DNA of 64,000 nucleotides from Streptomyces sp. NBC_00775 (GTDB lineage: Bacteria > Actinomycetota > Actinomycetes > Streptomycetales > Streptomycetaceae). Below are positions 17,542 through 26,994 of this stretch, in pieces (the first letter of the stretch is position 1; each line of letters starts with the position of its first letter). Both the position numbers and the translations under genes were made by a program. Below the pieces are notes generated by a model. The model saw only the letters and a program-made list of their open reading frames with translations. It was not told where the DNA came from and made no database searches. The stretch covers positions 2,790,001 through 2,854,000 of the forward strand of contig NZ_CP108938.1 of the NCBI RefSeq assembly GCF_036347135.1, given 5' to 3'.

Positions 17542-18300
17542 TCAGACCTCGGGGCGCAGCATCGGCGGGTTGAGCAGCGTGGCACCGCCCGCGCGGAAGA
17601 GCTGGGCGGGGCGACCGCCCTGGCGCGTGGTCGTACCGCCCGTGGGCACCAGGAAGCCCGGCGTGCCCGTCACTTTGCGATGGAAGTTGCGTGGGTCGAG
17701 CGCCACGCCCCACACCGCCTCGTACACACGGCGCAGCTCACCGACAGTGAACTCGGTCGGGCAGAAGGCGGTGGCCAGCGACGAGTACTCGATCTTGGAC
17801 CGGGCGCGCTCGACGCCGTCCGAGAGGATCTGCGCGTGATCGAAGGCCAGAGGTGCCGCCTGTTCCCCGTCGCGCCCGTAGCCGCCCTGCTGCAACAGCT
17901 CCTCGACAGGCGCCCAGCGCGCGCTGTTGGCGTCGCCGCCGGCCCGGGGCGCCGGCAGATCAGGAGCAAGTGCGAGGTGGGCAACGCTGACGACGCGCAT
18001 CCGAGGGTCGCGCTTGGGGTCGCCGTATGTCGCCAGCTGCTCCAGGTGCGCGCCGTTGTCCTGTGCGGGCGCGGACGGGTCGTGGGCGCACAGCCCGGTC
18101 TCCTCGACCAGCTCGCGCGCCGCCGCCTGGCCCAGATCCTCGTCGGGCCGCACGAAGCCGCCGGGGAGCGCCCACCGCCCTTGGAACGGCTGCTCGCCCC
18201 TCCGTACCGCCAGCGCGCACAGGGCATGGCGGCGCACGGTCAGCACGACCAGGTCCACGGTCACGGCAAAGGGCGGAAAGGCCGACGGGTCGTAGGGCAT
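17542..18300 (-). CDS. NrtR-like Nudix protein with winged-helix C-terminus
   Basis: A 252-residue two-domain protein. The N-terminal Nudix domain has an intact Nudix box (GGFVRPDEDL, seven residues on RELVEETGL, i.e. Gx5Ex7REUxEExGU), so hydrolysis of a nucleoside diphosphate derivative such as ADP-ribose is possible. The C-terminal part (FTVGELRRVYEAVWGVALDP; NFHRKVTGTPGFL) is the winged helix of NrtR regulators, which control NAD metabolism in response to ADP-ribose. Whether it is enzyme, repressor or both is undecided; the intact Nudix box favours retained catalysis. The ATG at 18300 (MPYDPSAF) is the best start, without a strong ribosome binding site. No NAD gene is adjacent. Confidence 0.87.
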   Translation of the reverse strand: MPYDPSAFPPFAVTVDLVVLTVRRHALCALAVRRGEQPFQGRWALPGGFVRPDEDLGQAAARELVEETGLCAHDPSAPAQDNGAHLEQLATYGDPKRDPRMRVVSVAHLALAPDLPAPRAGGDANSARWAPVEELLQQGGYGRDGEQAAPLAFDHAQILSDGVERARSKIEYSSLATAFCPTEFTVGELRRVYEAVWGVALDPRNFHRKVTGTPGFLVPTGGTTTRQGGRPAQLFRAGGATLLNPPMLRPEV

Positions 18301-18431
18301 GCCGCGATCATAGTCGTCTGCCTGACGATAAACACTCCCTTCGTCAGCCGCATCCACGGTTGATCCACGTCCGTCCGATACGGCGCCCACGGGCTGCTAT
18401 GGGGCGCCGTCCATGGACGCTCCCCGCAAGG

Positions 18432-20567
18432 TCACACCCCCAACTGCAGTCCGTCGGCGGCCTCCTCGACCATGGCGAGGCCGAGCCTGCTGACGCGTAC
18501 GGAGAAGGGGGCACCCGAGATCCGCAGTCCCGTCAGCCCGATCTCCCCCAGCGGCGCACTGCGGACCGGACGCAGCGTCACCGTTCCGGCCGGGGCGTCG
18601 GGGCGGATCCCGGCCAGGGAGGTGAGCAGCAGCACCCCGGCGGCCGCTGCCGTGGCCGCCGGTCGGCAGGCAGCGGGATGGGGCAGCGGGGCGCTCCCTT
18701 CCGTGCGCTGCTCCCCCGCGTACATCTCCGGCAGCCTGTGCCCGAAGGCCTCGGCCGCCGCCAGTACGCCCCGCAGCAGCGAGCTCGCCTCCTTCTCGTA
18801 GCCCGCGGCGGCCAGCCCCGCGACGGCGATCGCCGTCTCCTGGACACGCACGGCACCACCACGGTGGCCGAACGGGCTGTACGCCGCCTCCTTGGCCCCC
18901 AGGCTGCGCAACCCCCAGCCCGAATCCAAGGCCGGACCGCCGAGCAGCCGCGCGAGCTGCTCGGTCTGCACTTTGTCGAGCAGACCGGGGGCCAGTACCC
19001 CGGACCCGAGCAGACCGGTGTCGAGGAGGTGGGCGGTGCCCGATCCGAGGTACGGCACGAGGCGCCCGTCCGGGGCGCGGGCGGCCGCCGGTCTGCCGCC
19101 TGCCCGGTCTTCGACCCAGAAGTCGTCGCGGAACGCCGTGCGCAGCTCTTGGGCCCACTGCCGCAGCCCCGCGCCACCTGGCCGACCGTGCGCGTCGAGC
19201 AGATCCGCGCCCAGGAGTGCCGCCCGGTGGGCGTGCGCCTGTGTCTCGCAGCGCAGCGGCCCGCCGGGGTGTGGGTCGGGCAGATAGTTGCCGTCGCCGA
19301 CGGTGGTCCGCAGCCAGGTGAGGCACCGCTCGGCCGTGGGCAGCAGCTCCTCGACCTCCTGCTGCGCCAGTCCCCAGCGCCGGGCCTCCGCGAGGAGCAC
19401 GGGGAAGAGCAGGGTCGCCTCGGTCGCGGTGCAGCCCGGTGGCAGATGCGGCCCCCCGTCCCGGCGCGGGCCGGGAATCAGACCGGACCGCGCTCCCGGT
19501 CCGGCGAGTTGGGTGCGGGCGAGAGTTCGCAGGGTGCCCGCAGCGAGGCGGGTACCAAGCGGCAACGTCATCCGTGCCGCGACAAGCGCCTCCGCCGGTG
19601 CCAGGCCGCACCGCCAGGGAGCCCCCGCCGCGAGATGCGGGTCGGACGGGTACCGCGGGTCGCGCAGCAGCAGCGCCTGGAGGTCCTCCACACAGGTACG
19701 CAGGAGTGGCCGGACCCTCGGGTCGTCGCCCGCCGCCCGGGCCGGGGCGAACGGGCTCGCCGCGCCGCGTCCCGCCGCTCTGATGGGTCCCGCACCGTCC
19801 GGCCGTACGCGCAGCTCCACGCTCCGGGTGCCGCCCGGCGGCAGTTCGAGCTCCCAGCGGAGCAGTCCCGCGGAGGCCAGGGCGTCGGTGGGCGGCGGGT
19901 CGGCGGTGACGGCCGAGTGCCCCGTGGCGCAGGACCACCGCAGGCCGGAGTCGTGGACAATGGCGGGCAGTTCGGGCCCGGCTCGGCCCGAGGCTACCGA
20001 GCCGAGTTCCGCGAGATCCGTACCGAGGGCGACCTCGACGGGCAGGTGGAGGGTACGAGGGGCCGCGCTCTGCAGGGTGATCCGCTCGGTGCCGTCCGCG
20101 TACCGGGTCCGTTCGACGAGCACGTCCGGATCCGGGCCGGCGTCGGGGGATGCGCGCAGCGTCCCCACGAAGCGGGCTTGGTCGGCCGCCACCATCCGGG
20201 CCTGCACAGCGAGCGGTTCCCGGCCCGCGACACTCACCTGGCAGCGGGAGAGCATACGCCGCCCCGCCCGGTAAAACCCCTCCAGCCCCCGGCCGGTCAA
20301 CTGCCCCTGCTCCGTGGAGATCGCCAGGCCTGGCAGGGCGACACAGATCAGGGCCGTGTGGGCGGGCGGCAGGTCCACGGTCCGGCGCCACATGGGAAGC
20401 GACGCCTGGGGAGCCACGGGACCGCCCGCCCCCGTGAAGGAGGCCGAGCCGCTGTCCCTTCCCGCGATCGGGGCCGACGGGTCGCCCCGACGCATGGCGG
20501 GCTGCGCGATCCTTCGCAAGGGCGGAAGGTCGCCGTCGGGGGCCGAGGAGGGGTTGGGCAAGGGCAT
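18432..20567 (-). CDS. Glycogen-debranching-like protein (GDE N-terminal domain plus (alpha/alpha)6 barrel)
   Basis: A 711-residue cytoplasmic protein. About residues 70-270 form the beta-rich N-terminal domain of bacterial/archaeal glycogen debranching enzymes (GDE_N_bis type; ALICVALPGLAISTEQGQLT), and the rest is a helical toroid-like region comparable to amylo-alpha-1,6-glucosidases (PWRCGLAPAEALVAARMTL; LPDPHPGGPLRCETQAHAHR; YLGSGTAHLLDTGLLG; DSGWGLRSL). It probably acts on alpha-glucans or a related oligosaccharide, but I cannot point to confirmed catalytic acids. The ATG at 20567 (MPLPNPSSAPD) follows GGAGGAAG at ideal spacing and is preferred over ATG at 20678. No glycogen gene is adjacent. 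Confidence 0.82.
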   Translation of the reverse strand: MPLPNPSSAPDGDLPPLRRIAQPAMRRGDPSAPIAGRDSGSASFTGAGGPVAPQASLPMWRRTVDLPPAHTALICVALPGLAISTEQGQLTGRGLEGFYRAGRRMLSRCQVSVAGREPLAVQARMVAADQARFVGTLRASPDAGPDPDVLVERTRYADGTERITLQSAAPRTLHLPVEVALGTDLAELGSVASGRAGPELPAIVHDSGLRWSCATGHSAVTADPPPTDALASAGLLRWELELPPGGTRSVELRVRPDGAGPIRAAGRGAASPFAPARAAGDDPRVRPLLRTCVEDLQALLLRDPRYPSDPHLAAGAPWRCGLAPAEALVAARMTLPLGTRLAAGTLRTLARTQLAGPGARSGLIPGPRRDGGPHLPPGCTATEATLLFPVLLAEARRWGLAQQEVEELLPTAERCLTWLRTTVGDGNYLPDPHPGGPLRCETQAHAHRAALLGADLLDAHGRPGGAGLRQWAQELRTAFRDDFWVEDRAGGRPAAARAPDGRLVPYLGSGTAHLLDTGLLGSGVLAPGLLDKVQTEQLARLLGGPALDSGWGLRSLGAKEAAYSPFGHRGGAVRVQETAIAVAGLAAAGYEKEASSLLRGVLAAAEAFGHRLPEMYAGEQRTEGSAPLPHPAACRPAATAAAAGVLLLTSLAGIRPDAPAGTVTLRPVRSAPLGEIGLTGLRISGAPFSVRVSRLGLAMVEEAADGLQLGV

Positions 20568-21074
20568 GAGGCAGCTTCCTCCGCGCTCGGTGCGCCTTGA
20601 GCGCGCTCGGCGCCGGGTGGGGGGCTCCGTAGGGTCGGGGGCGTTGCGGCGGCGCGACCCGGCCATGGGTTCCGCCACTCAGGTGAACGGAGCGGCCCCG
20701 CCCGGGGTCACGCCCTCGGCCGGGGAAGCCGACCGAATGGCGGTGGGGTGGCGGGCATGCCACGCGCCCGCTCGGCGGACGCTCGGTGCGCACGCGGAAG
20801 CCGACGCCGGCGTTTGGAAGCACGCGCCGCTTGGCATCCACGGGAGGGAAGTGCCGTTCGCCGTCGATGCGGCGGGAACGGCGCCCAGCCTCCGCGCGGC
20901 GAGAGCAGCGGTCCCCAGCGGCTCCGTAGGAGTCGAGCCGCCACGCGACGCCGCGCCTGGACGAACACTTCCCCCAGGGCACCCCACTCGCCCACCCCTG
21001 AGCGAGTCCCCGCACCAGCGCCGGGCACCCGCTCGCCGAACCCGAGCCGCCCCGCCCCACCCCCGTCCCGGCAC
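20568..21074. other. 507-bp non-coding stretch
   Basis: Between the DUF4192 stop and the debranching-like start. It is G/C-rich and its open frames are Arg/Gly/Pro-rich without recognisable domains. It presumably carries the promoter of the debranching-like gene. I could not identify an operator, terminator hairpin or RNA element with confidence. Confidence 0.5.
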
Positions 21075-22730
21075 TCACGCGTCCTCCCCCGCACCCTGCC
21101 GATCGCCGTCCCGGCGCGCCCGTGGCCGACCGCTCGTGCCCTCGGCCGCGCGCCCCGGTCCGTCCCCGGCGGGCGAGACCTCATCGGCGGGCCTGCGTCG
21201 GCGATCGCTCGGTGTCCCAGGGCCGCGTCGGCTCGGACGCACTCCGCCGTTCCCTGCCGGGCGCGGCCGGCGTCGGCGCCGGGTGGCGACGCCGGGCAGC
21301 CGGGGACCAGGTGTCGGTTCAGCCGATGTGAGCGGCGCCGTGGGACCGGCAGGCTCCTCCGCTTCCGGGGCACGGCCGGTGCGCTCCGCGCGCAGGCAGC
21401 GGCGGATGGACTCCGGGTCCAGGCCCTCGTTGCACGCTTGGTGCAGGAGGCGAGCGAAGAGGTAGTCGGGATCGGCGCCGAGCGCCATGGCGAGGGCCTC
21501 TCGGGCCTCCAGTTCGTCCCCCGTGGACCAGGCGACCCATCCGGCGAGCGTGAGGGGTGCGGCGGCGTGCTCGCGGTAGGGGCCGACGCAGCGGCGGGAC
21601 AGGGCCCGCCACAGGCGCAGGGCCGGGACGGCCTCGTCGCCTTCCATCCACTCCGCGGCGCGGTCACGGGTAGTGCGGTCCTGGAGGCCGAGGATCAGCG
21701 TGGCGGCTTCCTCGTGTTCCAGGAGTCCGTCGTCGCGCAGGTCGGCCGGACGTGTGCCGGACACGGGTGGAGCGTCGGCTAGGCGTCCGATGATCCGCCG
21801 GGCCAGTTCGAGGGCTTCCTCCGCCACCTCCGCGCGACTCTCGCCGTCCAGGATCCTCGGGACCAGAGCCATGCTCGCCATGTCGAGCGCGACCTCCTGC
21901 TCCTGCGCGGCCGCCGACTCCCAGGGAAGGAGCCTGGCCGTCAGTTCCCGCAGGGATCCGCGTACTTGAAGGCCCGCATAGGTCGCGGCGGCGGCCAGGA
22001 CGGACGTTCCGGGCAGCCCCATCGACTCGCCCTCCGGCGGACAGCAGCCCTGGCCCGGGCAGGTGTACGACCAGAAGCGACCGTCGGAGATGCAGAGCGC
22101 CTCGATCACCGGGACGTCGAGGCGGCCGCATGCCGTGCGCAGCAACTGCGCGAGCGGGCGCAGTCGCTCCATGACCTCCCGTCCCGATTCACCGCTGCCC
22201 GGTTCCTGGCAGAGGTACGCGACCATGCTCTCGGGCCGGGAGCCTCTGCGCTCGCTTCCCTTCACCAGGCCCTGCGCCAACTGCTCGGCCACGGACGGCC
22301 AGTCCTCCGCGTGGGCGGGGATGCCGAGCCGCGCACGGCCGCCGAACCGGCCGCGCCGCTCCCGGTCGTGCAGGGCGACCAGCACGATGCTGTCCTCGGG
22401 CCGGTACCCGAGCAAGTAGGGCAGCGCGTCGGCCAGTTCGGCCGGTGTGCGCAGGGTGACCTGATGCTCGCCGCCGGGAACTCCCGGGCCTCCGGGAGTG
22501 CCGGGAGTCCTGGTGACGCCGTGCCCCGCGCACGCGGTGTACTCGCCCTGGCCGGAATGCCCGCCGGGCAGCTCGTGCCCTTCGTCCCCGGACCGACCGC
22601 CTGGCCTCCTCTGCCCGTGGCGCTCCCCACCTCCGCCGCACATGTCGTGCCCGTCATGCCCGCCGAGCCCGCCGAGCCCGCAGATGTCTTCGTCGCCGGA
22701 CCTGCCGGCCGCTTCGTCGTGATTCGTCAT
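21075..22730 (-). CDS. DUF4192 protein with Gly/His-rich N-terminal extension
   Basis: A 551-residue actinobacterial protein. About residues 1-90 are a Gly/His/Asp-rich low-complexity extension (LGGLGGHDGHDMCGGGG); the DUF4192 core then begins with VTLRTPAELADALPYLLGYR and continues EDSIVLVAL, with a conserved Cys-containing FWSYTCPGQGCCPPEG motif and helical middle part (WVAWSTGDELEAREALAMAL). The last 90 residues are Arg/Pro-rich. DUF4192 has no established biochemical role. It is divergent from the RecQ-like gene and shares a 133-bp promoter region with it. The ATG at 22730 is chosen because the longer frame would cover that promoter and the RecQ start. Confidence 0.85.
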   Translation of the reverse strand: MTNHDEAAGRSGDEDICGLGGLGGHDGHDMCGGGGERHGQRRPGGRSGDEGHELPGGHSGQGEYTACAGHGVTRTPGTPGGPGVPGGEHQVTLRTPAELADALPYLLGYRPEDSIVLVALHDRERRGRFGGRARLGIPAHAEDWPSVAEQLAQGLVKGSERRGSRPESMVAYLCQEPGSGESGREVMERLRPLAQLLRTACGRLDVPVIEALCISDGRFWSYTCPGQGCCPPEGESMGLPGTSVLAAAATYAGLQVRGSLRELTARLLPWESAAAQEQEVALDMASMALVPRILDGESRAEVAEEALELARRIIGRLADAPPVSGTRPADLRDDGLLEHEEAATLILGLQDRTTRDRAAEWMEGDEAVPALRLWRALSRRCVGPYREHAAAPLTLAGWVAWSTGDELEAREALAMALGADPDYLFARLLHQACNEGLDPESIRRCLRAERTGRAPEAEEPAGPTAPLTSAEPTPGPRLPGVATRRRRRPRPAGNGGVRPSRRGPGTPSDRRRRPADEVSPAGDGPGRAAEGTSGRPRARRDGDRQGAGEDA

Positions 22731-22770
22731 GCCGTGACCATCCCGCGGATCACAGAATTCCGCTTCGACC

Positions 22771-22812
22771 TGTGGATAACTCCGACCATGACCACGACAG
22801 AAGATGTCCACA
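22771..22812. promoter_or_regulatory. Two DnaA-box-like sequences in the DUF4192/RecQ promoter region
   Basis: TGTGGATAA (22771-22779) is the exact complement of the classical DnaA box TTATCCACA, and ATGTCCACA (22804-22812) matches the Streptomyces-preferred TTGTCCACA at 8 of 9 positions in the opposite orientation. The spacing is 24 bases. They could bind DnaA as a transcription factor; two sites are too few for a replication origin. Confidence 0.45.
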
Positions 22813-22863
22813 GTTCGACGGGCACGTTCGCGCGATGTCCGACCCATCGGGTTGCATGGGGCC

Positions 22864-25068
22864 ATGACCAACGAAGACCCGCGACCCACGGCCACCGAAA
22901 ATCTGCGCGACGCGGTCGATGAAGACCTGCGTACCGCGGCCGATGCCGTACTGGCCCGCCTCGTCGGCGCCCGGTCGGGCGAGGCCCGGCTGCGCGAGGA
23001 CCAGTGGCGCGCCATCGAGGCGCTGGTGGCCGACAAGCGCAGAGCCCTGGTCGTTCAGCGCACGGGCTGGGGCAAGTCCGCGGTGTACTTCGTCGCGACC
23101 GCGCTGCTGCGTGAGCGGGGCGCCGGACCCACGGTGATCGTCTCACCGCTGCTCGCGCTCATGCGCAACCAGGTGGAGGCGGCCGCCCGCGCCGGAATCC
23201 ACGCGCGGACGATCAACTCCTCCAACACGGAGGAGTGGGAGACGATCCAGGCCGAGGTCGCCGCCGGCGAGGTCGATGTTCTCCTGGTGAGCCCGGAGCG
23301 GCTCAACAATCCCGACTTCCGCGACCAGGTGCTCCCCAAGCTGGCCGCGGCGACCGGCCTGCTCGTGGTCGACGAAGCGCACTGCATCTCCGACTGGGGC
23401 CACGACTTCCGGCCGGACTACCGCCGGCTGCGCACGATGCTCGCCGACCTCCCGCCCGGCGTCCCGGTCCTCGCCACCACCGCGACGGCCAACGCGCGCG
23501 TGACGGCCGACGTGGCCGAGCAGCTGGGCACCGGAGCCAGCACGGACGCGCTCGTCCTGCGCGGTCCGCTGGACCGGGAGAGCCTGAGCCTCGGCGTGCT
23601 GCGGCTGCCCGACGCCGCCCACCGGATGGCCTGGCTGGGCGAGCACCTGAACGACCTGCCGGGCTCGGGCATCATCTATACGCTCACGGTGGCCGCCGCC
23701 GAGGAGGTCACCGCGTTCCTTCGCCAGAGCGGGTACACGGTGGCGTCGTACACAGGGAAGACGGAGAACGCGGACCGCCAGCAGGCCGAGGAGGACCTGC
23801 TCGCCAACCGCGTCAAGGCCCTGGTCGCCACGTCCGCGCTGGGCATGGGCTTCGACAAGCCCGACCTCGGATTCGTGGTGCACCTGGGCTCACCCTCCTC
23901 CCCCATCGCGTACTACCAGCAGGTGGGGCGCGCGGGCCGCGGTGTGGAACACGCCGAGGTGCTGCTCCTGCCGGGCAAGGAGGACCAGGCGATCTGGGAG
24001 TACTTCGCATCGATCGCCTTCCCTCCGGAGGAGCAGGTGCGCCGCACTCTGGACGCCCTGGCCGGGGCCGGCCGGCCGCTCTCGCTGCCCGCCCTCGAGC
24101 CGCTCGTGGAGCTGCGCAGGTCCCGTCTGGAGACCATGCTCAAGGTGCTCGACGTGGACGGGGCGGTGCACCGGGTCAAGGGCGGCTGGATCTCCACAGG
24201 CACTCCGTGGACGTACGACACCGAGCGCTATGCCTGGGTCGCCAAGCAGCGGGCGGCCGAGCAGCAGGCGATGCGGGACTACGTCACGACGACCGGCTGC
24301 CGGATGGAGTTCCTGCGGCGGCAGCTGGACGACGAGGGGGCGGCGCCGTGCGGGCGCTGCGACAACTGCGCGGGAGCGCGGTTCGAGGCGTCCGTGTCCC
24401 CCGCGGCACTGGACGCGGCCAACGGCGAGCTCGGCCGCGCGGGCGTCGACGTCGAGCCCCGGAAGATGTGGCCGACGGGGTTGCCCGCGGTCGGCATCGA
24501 GCTGAAGGGACGTATCCCGGCCGGCGAACAGGCCGCTCCGGGGCGCGCTTTGGGTCGACTCTCGGACATCGGCTGGGGCAACCGGCTGCGACCGATGCTC
24601 GCACCCCAGGCCCCGGACGGACCCGTACCGGACGATGTCGCCAAGGCTGTGGTCGGTGTGCTGACCGACTGGGCGAAGGGACCCGGCGGCTGGGCCTCGG
24701 GACAGCCCGACGCGCAGCCGCGCCCGGTCGGCGTGGTGACCGTGGCTTCCCGTACGCGGCCGCAGCTGATCCAGTCCCTCGGTGCCCGGATCGCGGAGAT
24801 CGGTCGGCTGCCGCTGCTGGGGTCCGTGGAATACGTCGGTGAGGCGTCACCGATTTCCCGGAGCAACAGCGCCCAGCGGCTGAAGGCGCTCGACGGGGCG
24901 CTGACCGTCCCGCCGGAACTGGCCGCCGCTTTGAAAGAAGCGGGCGGTCCCGTACTGCTCGTGGATGACGCGACGGAGACCGGCTGGACACTCGCCGTGG
25001 CCGCGCGCATGCTTCGCCGAGCCGGTGCGCAGGGGGTGTTGCCGCTGGTCCTCGCCGTGCAAGCGTGA
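22864..25068 (+). CDS. RecQ-family ATP-dependent DNA helicase fused to a phosphoribosyltransferase-like domain
   Basis: A 734-residue protein. Helicase motifs: [16 protein letters not shown] (motif I), [20 protein letters not shown] (motif II and aromatic loop), ATTATANA (III), [18 protein letters not shown] (V) and [11 protein letters not shown] (VI). A RecQ zinc-binding cluster follows (Cys in TTTGCRMEF, then [10 protein letters not shown]). Instead of a usual HRDC tail, the last about 180 residues resemble a ComF-like phosphoribosyltransferase fold, with [20 protein letters not shown] and the PRPP-loop-like [14 protein letters not shown]. It should unwind DNA 3'-5' in recombination or repair. 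The tail may bind ribose-phosphate or nucleotides. The ATG at 22864 (MTNEDPRP) is chosen. It is divergent from the DUF4192 gene. Confidence 0.9.
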   Translation: MTNEDPRPTATENLRDAVDEDLRTAADAVLARLVGARSGEARLREDQWRAIEALVADKRRALVVQRTGWGKSAVYFVATALLRERGAGPTVIVSPLLALMRNQVEAAARAGIHARTINSSNTEEWETIQAEVAAGEVDVLLVSPERLNNPDFRDQVLPKLAAATGLLVVDEAHCISDWGHDFRPDYRRLRTMLADLPPGVPVLATTATANARVTADVAEQLGTGASTDALVLRGPLDRESLSLGVLRLPDAAHRMAWLGEHLNDLPGSGIIYTLTVAAAEEVTAFLRQSGYTVASYTGKTENADRQQAEEDLLANRVKALVATSALGMGFDKPDLGFVVHLGSPSSPIAYYQQVGRAGRGVEHAEVLLLPGKEDQAIWEYFASIAFPPEEQVRRTLDALAGAGRPLSLPALEPLVELRRSRLETMLKVLDVDGAVHRVKGGWISTGTPWTYDTERYAWVAKQRAAEQQAMRDYVTTTGCRMEFLRRQLDDEGAAPCGRCDNCAGARFEASVSPAALDAANGELGRAGVDVEPRKMWPTGLPAVGIELKGRIPAGEQAAPGRALGRLSDIGWGNRLRPMLAPQAPDGPVPDDVAKAVVGVLTDWAKGPGGWASGQPDAQPRPVGVVTVASRTRPQLIQSLGARIAEIGRLPLLGSVEYVGEASPISRSNSAQRLKALDGALTVPPELAAALKEAGGPVLLVDDATETGWTLAVAARMLRRAGAQGVLPLVLAVQA

Positions 25069-25291
25069 CTCACGCATCGCTGGGCGAAACACTGGGCAGG
25101 GATATAGGCGACGCATCGCCTGAAAACGGTCCGTGGCCCCAATTGCTCGTTGCCGCAACCAAGTTCGACAGGAAGAATTGAGGTCCGCTCCCCGCACGGC
25201 TCGCCCGTGGTCCGGTAGGGCTCTGCTGCGGCGTGCGCTCCCCCAAGTCCGACCCCGCCCGCAGTGTGGGCGCGTAGCCGAAGGGAGGACC

Positions 25292-25924
25292 GTGACCTTC
25301 GGATTCGCTCCGTCCTCGGCGGCATCCATGTCGACGTCTGCCGACCTGTCCGCCGCTTCCACCAACCCGCTGACCCGGATGCTCGAACCCGCCGAGTGGG
25401 CCTCCGCCGGGATTCCGCTGCTGCGCAATCCCCGAGAGGTCGTCAGCGGACTGCACGCCCGGCACCGGCCCAGGCCCTCGACCGCGGTCGTGGCTGTCCT
25501 CGATCCGGACGAGCGGCTGGCGGCGAGCGCCTCATTCATCCGGCGTCCGGCTCCGGCCGACGGCTGGATGTTCCGCAACGCGCTGCTCGCGCAGCTGCGC
25601 CGGGTCATCCCGCACGACCTGCGGCGCCGCACCCCGGTGCGTACGGCGGTGCTGCTCTACTGCCGTGACGGCGACGCGCGTTGGACGGAGGAGGACGGGG
25701 CGTGGATGTGGGGGTTGCGGGACGCCTGCACACTCCACGGGCTGCGCTGCGGGGCCTACATCACCCTGACGCGTGACGGCTGGCAGGTCCTCGGCGAGGG
25801 CCGCGGTGGACGCCGCCCCAACACGGACTCACCACCGGAGTTCTTCGCGGGCGAGGCGCTGCCGCCACTGCCACGCACCGGAGGCGTCGCGTCGGAGGTT
25901 CTGCGCCGGGCAGCCGCCCGCTGA
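25292..25924 (+). CDS. Conserved actinobacterial protein of unknown function
   Basis: A 210-residue protein starting at the GTG at 25292, which has GGGAGGAC directly in front. It has a Ser/Ala-rich N-terminus, then a compact mixed alpha/beta region: MLEPAEWASAGIPLLRNPRE, TAVVAVLDPDERLAASASFI, VRTAVLLYCRDGDARWTEED and CGAYITLTRDGWQVLGEGRG. There is no signal peptide or membrane segment, so it is probably cytoplasmic. I do not recognise a domain. It follows the RecQ-like gene on the same strand after 223 bases, so co-transcription is possible but unproven. Confidence 0.8.
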   Translation: MTFGFAPSSAASMSTSADLSAASTNPLTRMLEPAEWASAGIPLLRNPREVVSGLHARHRPRPSTAVVAVLDPDERLAASASFIRRPAPADGWMFRNALLAQLRRVIPHDLRRRTPVRTAVLLYCRDGDARWTEEDGAWMWGLRDACTLHGLRCGAYITLTRDGWQVLGEGRGGRRPNTDSPPEFFAGEALPPLPRTGGVASEVLRRAAAR

Positions 25925-26299
25925 AACGCCGCCCCTGAGTCGCTGAACCAACCGGTGGAGAGCGCGGACCACGCATCCCACCGCACGGCCGTGCCCACCG
26001 CACACCGGGCAGCCGGGCAGCCGGGCAGCCGGGCAGGCAAGCGTGAGATGACCCAGCGGTGGTTCAGCGATGGACGGGGCACCGCCACGCAAAGGCCCGC
26101 TCCAGGGCCGTACAACAGACGTACGGCACAGGCGACGGACACACGACACACGCGAGGGGCGTGCGGCAAAGCGCCACCCCCCTCGTACGGGGATACGGGA
26201 CGCGCCACAGGCAGGCCGAAACGCCCGCCGTGCAGGTGCCGCCGCAGCGGCACCCTCAGCGTCCCCCCGAACGGATCCCGGACGGCGTCCGGAACCCGC
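25925..26299. other. 375-bp non-coding stretch between convergent genes
   Basis: It holds the perfect 8-bp tandem repeat at 26005-26036 and otherwise low-complexity G/C-rich sequence. Open frames here are Arg/Pro/Thr-rich and not convincing. I see no strong terminator stem. Confidence 0.5.
26005..26036. repeat. Four perfect tandem copies of CCGGGCAG
   Basis: Four exact copies of the 8-mer CCGGGCAG in direct succession, in a non-coding stretch between convergent genes. The number of copies is likely to vary between strains by slippage. Confidence 0.85.
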
Positions 26300-26926
26300 T
26301 CAGACCCCCGCGCCCAGCACCGAGTTGATCTGCTGCGGGTCGCCGCAGACGATCAGCAGGGCGCCGGCCCGGCCGAGGGCCAGTGGCAGCGCGGTGGCGG
26401 CGGCGGTGTCGGGACCACCGTTGACGGCGACCACGACCACGGGACGGGACGCGGCCCGGCCCGCCACGGAGGCGTCGGCGTAGAAGACGTCGTCGCCCGA
26501 GTCGTGCTGCGCCCAGTACGCGGCCTCGCCGAAGGAGAGTTCGTGCGCGGCCCACGGGTGCGGTTCGCCGGTGGTGATCACCAGCACCTCACCGGGGGCG
26601 CGGCCCGACTCCAGCAGCAGGTCGACGGCTTCTTCGGCGGCGTCCAGCGCTCCCTCGGCCGAAGCCGGGATCAGCTGGATCTGCGGGGTGGCGGCAGCGG
26701 GTGCGGCCGCCGGGGCGGAGGGTCCCGGCGAGGCCGCGACCGGCTCACGCGGGGTGCGTTGGGCCGGCATCGGCCGGACAGGACCCGGACGGCCGGGACG
26801 CGGCGGAGCCGCGGGACGGGGGCCGGGTACGGGACGGGGGGTCGGCGCGGTGCGGCCACTGGCCGGAGTCGCGCGGGGACCCTGGGCACTCTCGTGAATC
26901 TGAGGCTCCTCGGGAATGAGAGGCAT
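26300..26926 (-). CDS. Conserved actinobacterial hypothetical protein with Pro/Ala-rich N-terminus
   Basis: A 208-residue protein. Residues 1-90 are Pro/Ala/Arg-rich and probably disordered (TPRPVPGPRPAAPPRPG). The C-terminal about 110 residues form a compact alpha/beta domain (LDAAEEAVDLLLESGRAPGE; VLVITTGEPHPWAAHELSFG; RPVVVVAVNGGPDTAAATAL; GALLIVCGDPQQINSVLG) that faintly resembles the C-terminal part of UvrD-like proteins; I would not assign a function. The ATG at 26926 (MPLIPEEPQ) has no clear ribosome binding site. It is downstream of rnhB on the same strand, 68 bases away, and may be co-transcribed. Confidence 0.75.
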   Translation of the reverse strand: MPLIPEEPQIHESAQGPRATPASGRTAPTPRPVPGPRPAAPPRPGRPGPVRPMPAQRTPREPVAASPGPSAPAAAPAAATPQIQLIPASAEGALDAAEEAVDLLLESGRAPGEVLVITTGEPHPWAAHELSFGEAAYWAQHDSGDDVFYADASVAGRAASRPVVVVAVNGGPDTAAATALPLALGRAGALLIVCGDPQQINSVLGAGV

Positions 26927-26994
26927 GAGCTGATATCTATCAAACGCCGGTGCGACTCGCGTCGGCGGGTGGCACATGAGTGCGAGCGGAACCG

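Noticed and set aside
22771..22812. Replication origin
   Set aside because: Only two DnaA-box-like sites and no dnaA/dnaN genes; interpreted as a possible promoter-level site instead.
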